Shown: positions 54,708-63,919, counted from the first letter of the stretch. The stretch: 64,000 bases of DNA from Nocardioides jishulii (GCF_006007965.1 NZ_CP040748.1:558001-622000); one strand, 5' to 3'. Made by a program: numbers and translations. The notes: generated from the sequence alone by a model not told the origin.

Positions 54708-56240
54708 GTGCTCGTCCGTCCCTCGAGGCCCCGCGTGGTGCGGTGGGCGGTGCTGCTCACCGTGTGGCTGGTCACGGCCCTGGTCGTCGGGTCGGTGCTC
54801 TTCCTCAACTCCAGCCGCACGGTCCCGGTGGCCGGCCACGACGCCGTGGTGAGCCCCACGCTGAGCAGCCACGCGGTCTTCGAGACCGGTCCGGTGCTGC
54901 CCGACGTCCGCTTCGACCTGCCCGGACGCCTCGGCGTGACGATCGTGCTGGGCAAGACCGAGGCCGAGTCGACCGAGGAGCTCTTCGCCCGTTACGCCCT
55001 CATCGCCTCCAACGTCGAGCCCCAGGTCGCGACGGTCCGTGACGCGATGGTCGAGCTGGCGCTGGCGTCCGCCCTGCGCGGGATCGCCGCGGGTTCCCTG
55101 CCGGTCATCCTCTACCTGCTGCTGGGACCGGCGGGGCGTCGTGACGTGTGGGAGGAGCTGCGGAGGCTGCGGCCCCGCCCGCTGCTCGCCGTCGCCCTGG
55201 TCGTCGCCGCGGTCGTCGCGCTGTGGCAGCCGTGGCGCAGCGAGGAGCCGGAGGTCGCGCGGAGTCGCTCGTGGATGTCGGTGCAGGAGTTCCTCGGTGA
55301 AGGGATCCCGGTGCCCGAGCAGGCGAAGGGCATCGAGCTGAGTGCCGACAGCACCGCCGCCGGTACGCAGCGCCTCATCGGGAGCGCGCTCGACACCTAC
55401 GCCAAGTCTCAGGACTTCTACGACGCCGCCGTCGAGTCGGCCGCCGACCTCGACCTGCGTGAGCCGCGCGACGACGAGACCGTGGTGCTCCTGGTCTCCG
55501 ACCGCCACGACAACGTCGGCATGGACCGGGTGGCCCGGGCGGTCGCCGACCGTGCGGGCGCCACCGGCGTCTTCGGGGGCGGCGACGACACCTCCACCGG
55601 CAAGGCATGGGAGGCGTTCTCCCTCGACTCGCTGGACAAGACGTTCCGTGGCATGGACCGCTGGTTCGTCACGGGCAACCATGACCACGGCTCCTTCGTG
55701 GGCGACTACCTCGCCGACAAGGGCTGGGAGAAGCTCGACGGCGAGGTCGTCGAGGGGCCCGGCGGCGGGACCCTGCTGGGCTTCCCCGACCCGCGCAGCA
55801 GCGGCCTCGGGAGCTGGCGCGACGAGAAGGGCATCTCCTTCGGCGAGGCCGCCGAGAAGGTGGCCGACGTCGCCTGCGAGTCCCAGGAGGCGGGGGAGCG
55901 GGTCAACACGATCCTCGTCCACGACGCCAACCTGGGCGAGGTGGCGCTCGAGCGGGGCTGCGCCGACCTGGTGCTCGGAGGGCACACGCACGTGCCGTCG
56001 GGACCGACGCCCTTCGATGGGGAGGCCGGCCAGCTGGGCTACTCGTACACGAACGGCACGACGGGTGGTGCGGCGTACGCCATTGCCGTGGGCAGCAAGC
56101 CGCGACGCGACGCGAGCCTCACCCTGGTGACCTACGACGGAGCGGGGCGGCCGGCAGGGATCCAGCTCGTCACGCTGCTCACCGACGGGCGGTTCCGGGT
56201 CGAGCCGTACGACCGGCTCGCCCTCCCGCAAGGAGTCTGA
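54708..56240 (+). CDS. Membrane metallophosphoesterase
   Basis: 510 residues from GTG 54708, 5 bases after the rlmB stop, so likely co-transcribed. Membrane helices at about 11-31, 122-140 and 153-171; the phosphoesterase domain follows from about 245: VVLLVSDRHDNVGMDRV, GGGDDTSTG, VTGNHDHGSF and VLGGHTHVPSG are the metal-binding motifs. The domain faces outside, a calcineurin-like phosphatase on unknown phosphorylated substrates. VSDRHDN has an unusual Arg between Asp and His. Confidence 0.88.
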   Translation: MLVRPSRPRVVRWAVLLTVWLVTALVVGSVLFLNSSRTVPVAGHDAVVSPTLSSHAVFETGPVLPDVRFDLPGRLGVTIVLGKTEAESTEELFARYALIASNVEPQVATVRDAMVELALASALRGIAAGSLPVILYLLLGPAGRRDVWEELRRLRPRPLLAVALVVAAVVALWQPWRSEEPEVARSRSWMSVQEFLGEGIPVPEQAKGIELSADSTAAGTQRLIGSALDTYAKSQDFYDAAVESAADLDLREPRDDETVVLLVSDRHDNVGMDRVARAVADRAGATGVFGGGDDTSTGKAWEAFSLDSLDKTFRGMDRWFVTGNHDHGSFVGDYLADKGWEKLDGEVVEGPGGGTLLGFPDPRSSGLGSWRDEKGISFGEAAEKVADVACESQEAGERVNTILVHDANLGEVALERGCADLVLGGHTHVPSGPTPFDGEAGQLGYSYTNGTTGGAAYAIAVGSKPRRDASLTLVTYDGAGRPAGIQLVTLLTDGRFRVEPYDRLALPQGV

Positions 56241-56372
56241 CTCCGGCGGCCCGTTGCTGCCGTCGTCTGGCGAGTGGCCCACATTTCTTTCCTGAAGTGG
56301 GATACGGGTCCCCAAAATTGGGGAGACTAGCCCTTGTCCCTGCACTCGCAGCCCTGTCGGGAGGCACCCCCC

Positions 56373-57524
56373 ATGCGACGCATTCTTCTCCTCCTCGTCA
56401 TCGCCTCGATGACGGTGTTCCATGCCGGTCCGTCCTACGCGATGCGCAAGGCGACCAACGGCGATGACGTGATCCGTGGCAACAACAAGGCCAACGAGGT
56501 CCGCGCCTTCGGCGGCAACGACCGCGTCAGCGTCCTCGGCGGACGTGACCTCGTCTTCGCCGGCGCCGGGAACGACTCGGTCTGGGGCGGTCGCGGCAAT
56601 GACCGCCTCCACCTCGGCGACGGCGCCGACCGTGGCTACGGTGACGCCGGCAACGACCTGGTCCTGGGCCAGGGTGGTGCCGACCAGCTCTGGGGTGGTT
56701 CGGGGCGCGACGCCCTGCACGGTGGCCCGGGCCAGGACAGGATCTACGGAGGGCCCGGCGACGACAACATCCGGTTCGGCGGCATCCGGGGCCTGACCGG
56801 GAACGAGGGCGACGACGTCATCTTCGGCCAGGGAGGCAACGACTTCATCCTCGGCGGCGCCGGCAACGACACGGCCTACGGCGGCGCGGACAACGACACC
56901 TTCTACCTGGGTGTCGGCGACGACCTCGCCCACGGTGACGACGGCAACGACGACCTCTACGGAGACGCCGGCGCGGACGAGCTGCACGGGGACGCCGGCA
57001 GGGACATCATCTTCGGTGGCGCCGGTGACGACCTGATCCTCGGAGGCGACGGCGACGACAACCGTCGTCGCGCCGGCAAGCCCGACGAGCCGGGCGGCCT
57101 CTACGGGAGCGAGGGCAACGACCGCGTCTACGGCGACAACGGCAACGACCACGTCTCCGGTGGCGCCGGCCACGACCAGGTCTACGGCGGCCCCGGCGAC
57201 GACGAGCTCGACGGTGACATGGGCAACGACCTCCTGGTCGACGGCCCCGGCGACGACGACAACATCACCGGCGACGAAGGTGACGACACCTTCTACATGG
57301 GTCCGGGTCGTGACCAGGTCTACGGTGAGGAGGGCGACGACGTCATCTACGTCCACAACGACGGCGACCCCGACCGCATCCACTGCAACGAGGGCTACGA
57401 CCGGGTCTACTTCGTGGGCTCCCGTGACCCCAAGGACGGCATCCAGCTCTACGGCGGGACGATCGACTGCGAGGTCGTCATGGTGATCCCGCTCTCGGCC
57501 GCCCCGAGCGACTGGCCCTACTGA
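56373..57524 (+). CDS. Secreted RTX-type calcium-binding repeat protein
   Basis: 383 residues. GGGAGG lies 8 bases before ATG 56373. Signal peptide RRILLLLVIASMTVFHAGPSYA. The rest is almost entirely GGxGxDxhx nonapeptide repeats (about 35 turns: GAGNDSVWGGRGNDRLHLGDG and the like), forming a Ca2+-filled parallel beta-roll. No catalytic domain or C-terminal type I secretion signal is recognised, and a Sec signal is present, so it is exported by Sec. Function unknown; possible adhesion or wall coat. Confidence 0.9.
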   Translation: MRRILLLLVIASMTVFHAGPSYAMRKATNGDDVIRGNNKANEVRAFGGNDRVSVLGGRDLVFAGAGNDSVWGGRGNDRLHLGDGADRGYGDAGNDLVLGQGGADQLWGGSGRDALHGGPGQDRIYGGPGDDNIRFGGIRGLTGNEGDDVIFGQGGNDFILGGAGNDTAYGGADNDTFYLGVGDDLAHGDDGNDDLYGDAGADELHGDAGRDIIFGGAGDDLILGGDGDDNRRRAGKPDEPGGLYGSEGNDRVYGDNGNDHVSGGAGHDQVYGGPGDDELDGDMGNDLLVDGPGDDDNITGDEGDDTFYMGPGRDQVYGEEGDDVIYVHNDGDPDRIHCNEGYDRVYFVGSRDPKDGIQLYGGTIDCEVVMVIPLSAAPSDWPY

Positions 57525-58093
57525 GCGGGCAGGAGCCCTGCGGCGCGAGCCGCAGCCGCGTACTCCTCGGCCAGGCTGGCCACCGTGTGGTGGGCGTTGA
57601 GCCCGGACGGGTTCGGCACCACCCAGAGCTCGGCGTCGCCCAGAGGTTCGGGCTGGGGGCCGGTGACGGCCTTGGGCCGTCCGAACGCCTGGCGGTAGGC
57701 CGTGATCCCGGCGACCGCGACGACCTTCGGGCGCACCCGCTCCACGAGGCCGGTGAGGGCCTTGCCGCCCTCGCGCAGCTCGTCGCGGGTGAGCTCGTCC
57801 GCGCGTGCGGTCGCGCGTCGTACGAGGTTGGTGATGCCGATGCCGCGGGCCCGCAGCGCGTCGCGGTCCTCCGGCGTCATGCCGGCGGAGGGGTCGATGC
57901 GCCGGTCGACGATGCCGGCCAGCTGCAGCGCCGGGTAGAAGCGGTTGACCGGGTGGGCGAAGTGCGTCTGCGTGGCGGCGGTCCACAACCCCGGGTTGAT
58001 GCCCACGAAGAGCAGGCGTACGTCGTCGCCCAGGAGGTCGGGCACCTCGGTGTCGCGGTAGGACTCCAGCTCGGCGCGGGTGAATCGGGCCAT
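57518..58093 (-). CDS. Mismatch-specific uracil/thymine DNA glycosylase (Mug-like)
   Basis: 191 residues. LLFVGINPGLWTAATQTHFAHPVNRFYPAL (given as the catalytic-loop region near residue 30) and VVPNPSGLNAHHT near the end are the Mug/TDG motifs, with Asn as the catalytic residue. It removes uracil or thymine from G:U/T mismatches in the cell. It overlaps the 3' end of the RTX gene by 7 bases convergently. Start ATG 58093. Confidence 0.94.
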   Translation of the reverse strand: MARFTRAELESYRDTEVPDLLGDDVRLLFVGINPGLWTAATQTHFAHPVNRFYPALQLAGIVDRRIDPSAGMTPEDRDALRARGIGITNLVRRATARADELTRDELREGGKALTGLVERVRPKVVAVAGITAYRQAFGRPKAVTGPQPEPLGDAELWVVPNPSGLNAHHTVASLAEEYAAAARAAGLLPAQ

Positions 58094-58150
58094 GGCGTGA
58101 GCGTAGTGACCCTCGGGGAACCGGCGTCGGACGGCTATCGTCAGACCACC

Positions 58151-58666
58151 ATGACCACGACGCAGACCCGACCGACGCGCCGCCCCGAGCGCGCGACCCG
58201 CCTCGCCACCCTCCTGGTGGCCGCCCTTGCGCTCGGTCCTGCGCTCGCTGCCTGCGGGAGCGAGACCGACGACGGGCCGGCGGCGAGGCCGAGCGCCACG
58301 CCGACGCCGACCACCACGCCGACCACCGACGGTCCGGTCACCTTCACCGAGGTCGCCACCTTCACCGACACCAGGATCCGGGCCGACGAGACCGGGAAGC
58401 TGGAGCCGCTGAGCACCTCCGACGACGTGAGCGCGTGGCTGCAGCCGCTCAACGCCCCGGCGCCCCTCGTGCAGGAGGTCCAGGAGGAGGTCGAGCGACA
58501 GGACGACGAGCTCCACGGCACGGTCCTCTGGGTCGGCTGCGACGAGCCGGAGTCGTACTCCGTCGTGCGCACCGGCGGTGAGCTCGAGGTGCGGGTGAGT
58601 CCGCCCAAGCAGGAATCCCAGTGCGTGGCGCCGATGACCTGGCTCGCCCTGGTCTCCGTCAACTGA
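58151..58666 (+). CDS. Lipoprotein of unknown function
   Basis: 171 residues. The signal peptide ends LVAALALGPALAAC (Cys about 36), followed by a Pro/Thr spacer and a small alpha/beta domain with two Cys (WVGCDEPESYSVV, QESQCVAPM) that may form a disulfide. TATCGT lies 9 bases before ATG 58151. It ends 10 bases before the methyltransferase gene, so the two may share a transcript. Not recognised. Confidence 0.82.
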   Translation: MTTTQTRPTRRPERATRLATLLVAALALGPALAACGSETDDGPAARPSATPTPTTTPTTDGPVTFTEVATFTDTRIRADETGKLEPLSTSDDVSAWLQPLNAPAPLVQEVQEEVERQDDELHGTVLWVGCDEPESYSVVRTGGELEVRVSPPKQESQCVAPMTWLALVSVN

Positions 58667-58676
58667 CGGGGCCGAC

Positions 58677-59843
58677 ATGGGCGTCTGGAACACGTTCGTC
58701 GAGGGTGACAACCTCGCGGTGATGACGGGGTGGGAGCCGGGCTCCTTCGACGTCGTGTGCAGCGACCCTCCCTACAACACCGGCTCGCTCTTCTCGTACG
58801 CCGACGACTTCCGCGGCCCCGACGGCGGGCGGGCCGGGCGGCACGCGGCGTGGGTCGACTTCATGCGGCCCCGGCTCGAGGCGATGCGCGACCTGCTGGC
58901 CCCCTCCGGAGCGGTCTTCCTGAGCATCGACGACAACGAGCAGGCCCGGCTGCGGCTGCTGATGGACGAGGTCTTCGGCGAGCAGAACTTCCTCGCCCAG
59001 GTCGTCGTCAACCTCAACGCCAAGGGGCGCCAGCTCGGGGCCGGCTTCGCGACCAACCACGAGTACCTGCTCGTCTATGCCCGGAACGCCCGCGAGTGCG
59101 TGCTCGACGCACGTACGACCGACACGGTCGACCCGGACGACTTCCCGCACGCCACCGACGACGGGCGCGCGTTCCGGTACCTGCCGCTGCGCAACACCAA
59201 CAAGAAGTTCAACCCGGTGACCACGCCCACGATGCACTTCCCGCTCTGGGGCGACCCGGTCAGCGGACGGGTCGCCACCGCGCCCTTCGCGGGGGCCCAC
59301 GAGATCGTCCCCGTCTTCGGCGACGGACGGCCGGCGGTGTGGCGGTGGTCGCGACCGCTGGTCGACGCGCGCCCCGACGACCTGGCCTGCCGGGAGATCC
59401 GTGGGAAGCGAGGGCCACGCGTCGACGTCTTCCAGCGCGACTGGCTGGAGGCGCCCGGTGGGCGCCGCAAGAAGCTGCGGACCATCTGGCTCGCCGAGGA
59501 GGTCGGCTCGACCGACACCGCGGTCGCGGAGCTGAAGAGCGTCGTCGGCCACGTCTTCGAGTCACCCAAGCCGACCGGGCTGGCGCGGCGCATCCTGCGG
59601 ACCATGCCGTCGGACGCACGGGTGCTCGACCCGTTCGCCGGCAGCGGGACCACCGGACACGCGGTGGCGCTGCTCAACGTGGAGGACGGTGGCTCGCGGA
59701 GCTGCGTCTCGATCAACGTCGCCGAACCCGTACGCCCGGGCTCCAACGCCGCCCTCGCCGGACTGGCCACCGTCGCGGACATCACCCGGGCCCGGCTGCG
59801 GGCCGTGGCCGAGCAGGTCGGCGGCGGTCTCGAGGAGCGCTGA
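58677..59843 (+). CDS. DNA adenine N6-methyltransferase, beta class, orphan
   Basis: 388 residues. Motif IV DPPYNTG (residues 30-36) comes before motif I FAGSGTTGHAVAL (about 318-330), the beta order of type III Mod and solitary adenine methyltransferases. The middle contains the target-recognition region. No restriction subunit, Res helicase or other modification gene is adjacent, so this is a solitary enzyme that could act in gene regulation, or the remnant of a lost system. It follows a lipoprotein gene by 10 bases. Confidence 0.9.
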   Translation: MGVWNTFVEGDNLAVMTGWEPGSFDVVCSDPPYNTGSLFSYADDFRGPDGGRAGRHAAWVDFMRPRLEAMRDLLAPSGAVFLSIDDNEQARLRLLMDEVFGEQNFLAQVVVNLNAKGRQLGAGFATNHEYLLVYARNARECVLDARTTDTVDPDDFPHATDDGRAFRYLPLRNTNKKFNPVTTPTMHFPLWGDPVSGRVATAPFAGAHEIVPVFGDGRPAVWRWSRPLVDARPDDLACREIRGKRGPRVDVFQRDWLEAPGGRRKKLRTIWLAEEVGSTDTAVAELKSVVGHVFESPKPTGLARRILRTMPSDARVLDPFAGSGTTGHAVALLNVEDGGSRSCVSINVAEPVRPGSNAALAGLATVADITRARLRAVAEQVGGGLEER

Positions 59844-59856
59844 GCCCGTCAGCGAC

Positions 59857-60990
59857 TCAGCGACTCAGTGACTCGCGCAGCTCGTCGACCACCGAGCCGA
59901 CCACGGCGACGAGGTCGCCCCCGTTCGACTCCGCGACCCGGCGCTGGCGCTGGTAGCTGGCGCCCGAGCGGACGATCTCCTCGACGCTGCGCAGCGCGTC
60001 GGTGCAGTCGAGTCGCGCCGCGACCGGCTCCAGTCGCTCGAGCGTGTCCATGAGGTCGTCGGTGACGAGGCGCTCCCGGCTGTCGGAGTCGAGGATGACG
60101 ATGGCGTCGAGGCCGTAGCGCGCGGCCCGCCACTTGTTCTCCTGGACGTGCCACGGCTGCATGGTGCCCACCTCCTCGCCGGCTGCCAGGCGGGTGTCGA
60201 GGTCGACGACCAGGCACTGCACGAGGGCGGCGATCGCTGCGAGCTCCTCGACGGTCGAGACCCCGTCGCAGACCCGGGTCTCGACGGTGCCGAGGTGGGG
60301 CGCGGGGCGGATGTCCCAGCGGATCTCGTTGAGGTCGTCGATGACGCCGGTGGTGAGCTGGTCGTCGGCGAACGACTCGAACTGCTCCCAGGTCTCGAAC
60401 TGGAAGGGCAGCCCCGCCGTGGGCAGCTGCTGGAACATCAGCGCGCGGTTGGACGCGTAGCCGGTGTCGGTGCCGCCCCAGATGGGGGAGGAGGCGGAGA
60501 GGGCGAGCAGGTGCGGGTAGTGGTTGAGCAGACCGTTGAGGACGCCCATCACGCGCTTGCCCTCGGGGAGGCCGACGTGCACGTGCACGCCCCAGATGAG
60601 CATCTGCCGGCCCCAGTACTGGGTGCGGTTGATGAGCTCGGCGTAGCGGTGCCCGCGGGTGAGCTCCTGCGCGGTCCAGTCGGCGAAGGGGTGCGCACCC
60701 CCGCCGTAGAGGTCGAGGCCCAGGGAGTCGGCGACCGGCAGCAGGGCGCGCAACGACGTACGCAGGTCGTCGGCCGCCTCGTCGACGGTGTCGCAGATGC
60801 CGGTCACGACCTCGACGGTGTTGCGCAGCAGCTCTCGGTGCAGGCGGTCCGGGTGGGGGAGCTCTGGCTGGGCAGCCGCGAAGAACTCGCGCGCGCAGTT
60901 GGCCAGGTCGCGGGAGGTGCGGTCGACGAGGGCGAGCTCCCACTCCACGCCCAGGGTCGGGCGGGGGGACGGGGTGAAGTCGATGCGCAC
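59857..60990 (-). CDS. Glutamate--cysteine ligase-like (YbdK, carboxylate-amine ligase)
   Basis: 377 residues from GTG 60990, 6 bases after TAAGGT. TLGVEWELALVDRTSRDL starts the glutamine synthetase-like fold; GVHVHVGLPEGKRVMGVLN holds ligand residues; EVRWDIRPAPHLGTVETRVCDG and HVQENKWRAARYG are family motifs. YbdK-type enzymes join a carboxylate to an amine with ATP; in mycothiol producers the product is not necessarily gamma-glutamylcysteine. It lies opposite the methyltransferase (convergent, 13-base gap). Confidence 0.92.
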   Translation of the reverse strand: MRIDFTPSPRPTLGVEWELALVDRTSRDLANCAREFFAAAQPELPHPDRLHRELLRNTVEVVTGICDTVDEAADDLRTSLRALLPVADSLGLDLYGGGAHPFADWTAQELTRGHRYAELINRTQYWGRQMLIWGVHVHVGLPEGKRVMGVLNGLLNHYPHLLALSASSPIWGGTDTGYASNRALMFQQLPTAGLPFQFETWEQFESFADDQLTTGVIDDLNEIRWDIRPAPHLGTVETRVCDGVSTVEELAAIAALVQCLVVDLDTRLAAGEEVGTMQPWHVQENKWRAARYGLDAIVILDSDSRERLVTDDLMDTLERLEPVAARLDCTDALRSVEEIVRSGASYQRQRRVAESNGGDLVAVVGSVVDELRESLSR

Positions 60991-61068
60991 CGGACCACCT
61001 TAGGGCCGGTGCGGGCACTCGACCCAGCACGGTGACCCCTCTCCACACCGAGCACGGCAAGTGGCACC

Positions 61069-62460
61069 ATGGCGCAGGTGTCTCAGTCAGCCGAAGTGGA
61101 CGTGAAGGAACTCAACCTCGCGATCGACCTGTGCCTGCGCATCGGGGAGATGCTGCTCTCCAACGGCGCAGGCGCCGCGGACGTGACCACGACGATGAGG
61201 GCGGTCGCCCAGCACCTCGGGCTGCGTCGGCACAGTGACATCGACGTCACCTTCACCCAGGTCTCGATGAGCTACACGTACGACCCCTCCGAGCCCACGC
61301 TGGTGATGATCCGGCAGGTCCCCCAACGGACCATCGACTACGACGACCTGACCAACGTCGACCACCTCGTGCGCGACCTGCTCGCCGGCGAGCTCGACCT
61401 CTACCTGGCCCGGACGCGGATGGCCACGATCGTCTCGGTCGCGCCTCCGGTCCCACGCTGGATGGTCACCGTCGCCACCGGCGTCACCTGCGCCTCGGTC
61501 GGCCTCTTCCTCGGCGGCAACGTGTGGGTGGTCCTCATCGCCTTCGTGGCGGCGATGGCCATCGACCGTGCCCAGCTGGTCCTGGCTCGCCAGCGGCTCC
61601 CGTTCTTCTACCTCCAGGTGGTCGGCGGCATCATCGCCAGCCTGATGGCGGTGGCGGTGGCCGCCACCCCGCTCGACGTCGACCCCTCCCTGGTCGTCAC
61701 CGCCAACATCGTCATGATGCTCGCCGGGGTCGGGTTCATGGGTGCCCTCCAGGACGCCCTCTCGGGGTTCTACCTCACGGGCACCGCCCGCATCACCGAG
61801 GCGATCATGGCCACCGTCGGCATCGTCGCCGGGGTGAGTGGCGGGCTCTCGTTCGGCGCCATGGTGGGCCTCGACATCGGCACCTACGAACCGGGCCGCT
61901 CGGGCTGGCAGGGCCTCGGGGTGCTCGTCATCGGGTCGGCGCTCTGCTCGGCTGCGTTCGCGTTCTCCGTGTACGCCCCCCGTCGGGCCCTGGTCCCCAT
62001 CGCCCTGGTCGGCGGTGCGGCGTCGGCCATCTACCGCCTCATGGTGCAGGCCGGGCTGGACCGCCCGTCGGCCGCCGCGGTGGCCGCCTTCGTCATCGGT
62101 GTCGTCAGCTACTCGGTCGCCGGACGGGTGCGGATCCCTCCGCTGGTCGTCGTCGTCCCGGCGATCGTCCCGCTGCTGCCGGGCCTCACGATCTACCGCG
62201 GACTGTCGCTGCTCCTCGACGGCGGGCCGTCGACCTCGCTCGGCCTGCTGGCGATGGTCACGGCCGCCTCGGTCGCGCTGGCGCTTGCCGCCGGCGTCAT
62301 CCTCGGCGAGTTCGTCGCGCAACCCGTCAAGAGGGAGGCGAGACGCCTGGAGCAGCGCCTGGCCGGCCCCCGGCTGGTGGGCGTCTCCCGCGCCCGCTCC
62401 CGTGCCAGCGAGCGCGAGCGGCGGCGCCGCAAGGGGCCGCGTACCGAGGCCGAGACCTGA
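61069..62460 (+). CDS. Threonine/serine exporter (ThrE family)
   Basis: 463 residues. N-terminal soluble domain (LAIDLCLRIGEMLLSNGAGAADV, typical of DUF1212) followed by ten membrane helices in two halves (GVTCASVGLFLGGNVWVVLIAF; VVVVPAIVPLLPGLTIYRGL). ThrE-type proteins export threonine or serine. Arg/Lys-rich cytoplasmic tail. ATG 61069 is the best start, though it has no strong SD. Divergent from the YbdK-type gene. Confidence 0.93.
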   Translation: MAQVSQSAEVDVKELNLAIDLCLRIGEMLLSNGAGAADVTTTMRAVAQHLGLRRHSDIDVTFTQVSMSYTYDPSEPTLVMIRQVPQRTIDYDDLTNVDHLVRDLLAGELDLYLARTRMATIVSVAPPVPRWMVTVATGVTCASVGLFLGGNVWVVLIAFVAAMAIDRAQLVLARQRLPFFYLQVVGGIIASLMAVAVAATPLDVDPSLVVTANIVMMLAGVGFMGALQDALSGFYLTGTARITEAIMATVGIVAGVSGGLSFGAMVGLDIGTYEPGRSGWQGLGVLVIGSALCSAAFAFSVYAPRRALVPIALVGGAASAIYRLMVQAGLDRPSAAAVAAFVIGVVSYSVAGRVRIPPLVVVVPAIVPLLPGLTIYRGLSLLLDGGPSTSLGLLAMVTAASVALALAAGVILGEFVAQPVKREARRLEQRLAGPRLVGVSRARSRASERERRRRKGPRTEAET

Positions 62461-62513
62461 GGCGTGTGAGCCTCGGCCCGTGAGTGTCAGCCCGCGGTGT
62501 CAGCCCGCGAGTG

Positions 62514-63341
62514 TCACCGCGCGTCGAACCGCTTGCTCAGCCGGGCGGCGACGTCCTGGTAGCGGGCTCCCACGAGCGTGGCGAGCGCGTGCACGACGTG
62601 GGCGTCCGCCCCGACCAGCACTCGTGGCCTGCCGGCGAGCATCCCGCGCAGGATGACCCGGGCCGCCTCGTCGGGAGTGGTGCGGGCCAGCTGCTCGTCG
62701 AACTTGCGGGCCAGCTCGGCCTGGTCCTCGCCCGCCGCCGCACGCCCGTTGCGGGCGATCCCGGTCTTGACCCCGCCGGGGTGCACGACCGTCACCTGCA
62801 CCGGGTGACCGGCGACCAGCATCTCCTCGCGCAGTGACTCGCTCAGTCCGCGCACGGCGTACTTCGAGGCGTTGTAGAGGCTCTGCGTCGGCATCGAGAT
62901 GAGCCCGAAGAGCGAGGAGACGTTGACCAGGTGCCCGTCGCCGGAGGCGATCAGGTGGGGCAGGAACGCCTTCGAGCCGTGCACCACACCCCAGAAGTTG
63001 ATCGCCATGATCCACTCCATGTCCTTGACCTCGAGGTCGACGAAGGGGCCCGAGAGCGAGACGCCGGCGTTGTTGATGACCGCGTCGACCCCGCCGAAGT
63101 GGCCGGCCACCCGGTCCGCCCACGCGTCCACCGCGGCGCCCTCGGCGACGTCGACGACCTCGGTGTGGACGGCCGTCGCGCCGACCTGCCGCGCCATCAG
63201 CGCCGTCTCCGCCAGGCCCGCGGCGTCGATGTCGCCGAGGGCCAGCCGCGCCCCTGACTGGCCGCAGCGCAGCGCCAGCGCCCGGCCGATGCCCGATCCC
63301 GCACCGGTGATGACGACGACCTTGCCGCGCAGACTCCTCAT
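62514..63341 (-). CDS. SDR family oxidoreductase (SDR153/YqjQ-like)
   Basis: 275 residues from ATG 63341. VVITGAGSGIGRALALRC, NNAGVSLSGPFVD, catalytic Ser in VNVSSLFGL, and YNASKYAVRGLSESLREE (Tyr and Lys) are intact. VHPGGVKTGIARN follows, as in acyl-lipid or keto-fatty acid reductases. The region 62461-62513 downstream holds only short GTGTCAGCCCGCG repeats. A 13-bp tandem repeat lies about 50 bases upstream of the start. Confidence 0.92.
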   Translation of the reverse strand: MRSLRGKVVVITGAGSGIGRALALRCGQSGARLALGDIDAAGLAETALMARQVGATAVHTEVVDVAEGAAVDAWADRVAGHFGGVDAVINNAGVSLSGPFVDLEVKDMEWIMAINFWGVVHGSKAFLPHLIASGDGHLVNVSSLFGLISMPTQSLYNASKYAVRGLSESLREEMLVAGHPVQVTVVHPGGVKTGIARNGRAAAGEDQAELARKFDEQLARTTPDEAARVILRGMLAGRPRVLVGADAHVVHALATLVGARYQDVAARLSKRFDAR

Positions 63342-63388
63342 GCCTCGCGACAGTAGCGCTCCCGGACGAGGCTGGCGACGGCTCCGCC

Positions 63389-63440
63389 GCGACGTGGGAC
63401 CGCGACGTGGGACCGCGACGTGGGACCGCGACGTGGGACC
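63389..63440. repeat. 13-bp tandem repeat, four perfect copies
   Basis: GCGACGTGGGACC repeats without mismatch at 63389, 63402, 63415 and 63428, ending 8 bases before ATG 63449. It sits between divergent genes, so changes in copy number could alter expression of either. The unit length and copy number equal those of 31431-31482, but the sequence differs. Confidence 0.95.
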
Positions 63441-63448
63441 ATGGGCAG

Positions 63449-63919
63449 ATGCAGACGAACGGCAGTGACGACGGCACCCGGTCGGTGGTGGAGCTCACGC
63501 GTGCGGAGTGCCGCGAGCTGCTGCTCACCCAGGCCGTCGGCCGGGTGGCCTTCCAGGGGGCGGACGGCCCACGCATCGTCCCGGTCAACTTCCGCGTGCG
63601 CGACGGCGTGATCGAGTTCCGCACCACGTCCTACTCCGAGCTGGCGACGTACGCCCCCGGCACACCGGTCGCCTTCGAGGTCGACGCCCTGGACCCCGAG
63701 CACCGCGCCGGGTGGAGCGTCGTGGTGACCGGCCCGTGCGAACGGGTGCTGGAGGAGTTCGGCGCCGTCCTCGAGATGCCCTCGGAACCCGCCAACGTCA
63801 CGTGGGCCGAGGGACGCCGCCCGATGCTGCTGCGCCTCGAGGTCGAGACCCTGAGCGGCAGGCGCGTCGGCCACGGCGACGTCGGCCTGGCGGAGTGGCA
63901 CCACCCCGACGCCCGGTGA
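63449..63919 (+). CDS. Pyridoxamine 5'-phosphate oxidase family (flavin-binding split barrel) protein
   Basis: 156 residues from ATG 63449. VVELTRAECRELLLTQAVGRVAF, then IVPVNFRVRDGVIEFRTT, TPVAFEVDALDPEHRAGWSVVV and RPMLLRLEVETLSGRRV follow the split-barrel pattern of the small actinobacterial PPOX-like or F420-binding group. It is cytoplasmic; whether it uses FMN or F420 is not visible. The promoter region contains the 13-bp tandem repeat. Confidence 0.9.
   Translation: MQTNGSDDGTRSVVELTRAECRELLLTQAVGRVAFQGADGPRIVPVNFRVRDGVIEFRTTSYSELATYAPGTPVAFEVDALDPEHRAGWSVVVTGPCERVLEEFGAVLEMPSEPANVTWAEGRRPMLLRLEVETLSGRRVGHGDVGLAEWHHPDAR

Noticed and set aside
62461..62513. GTGTCAGCCCGCG repeats after the ThrE-type gene.
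   Set aside because: Only two imperfect copies in 50 bases; treated as minor low-complexity sequence.
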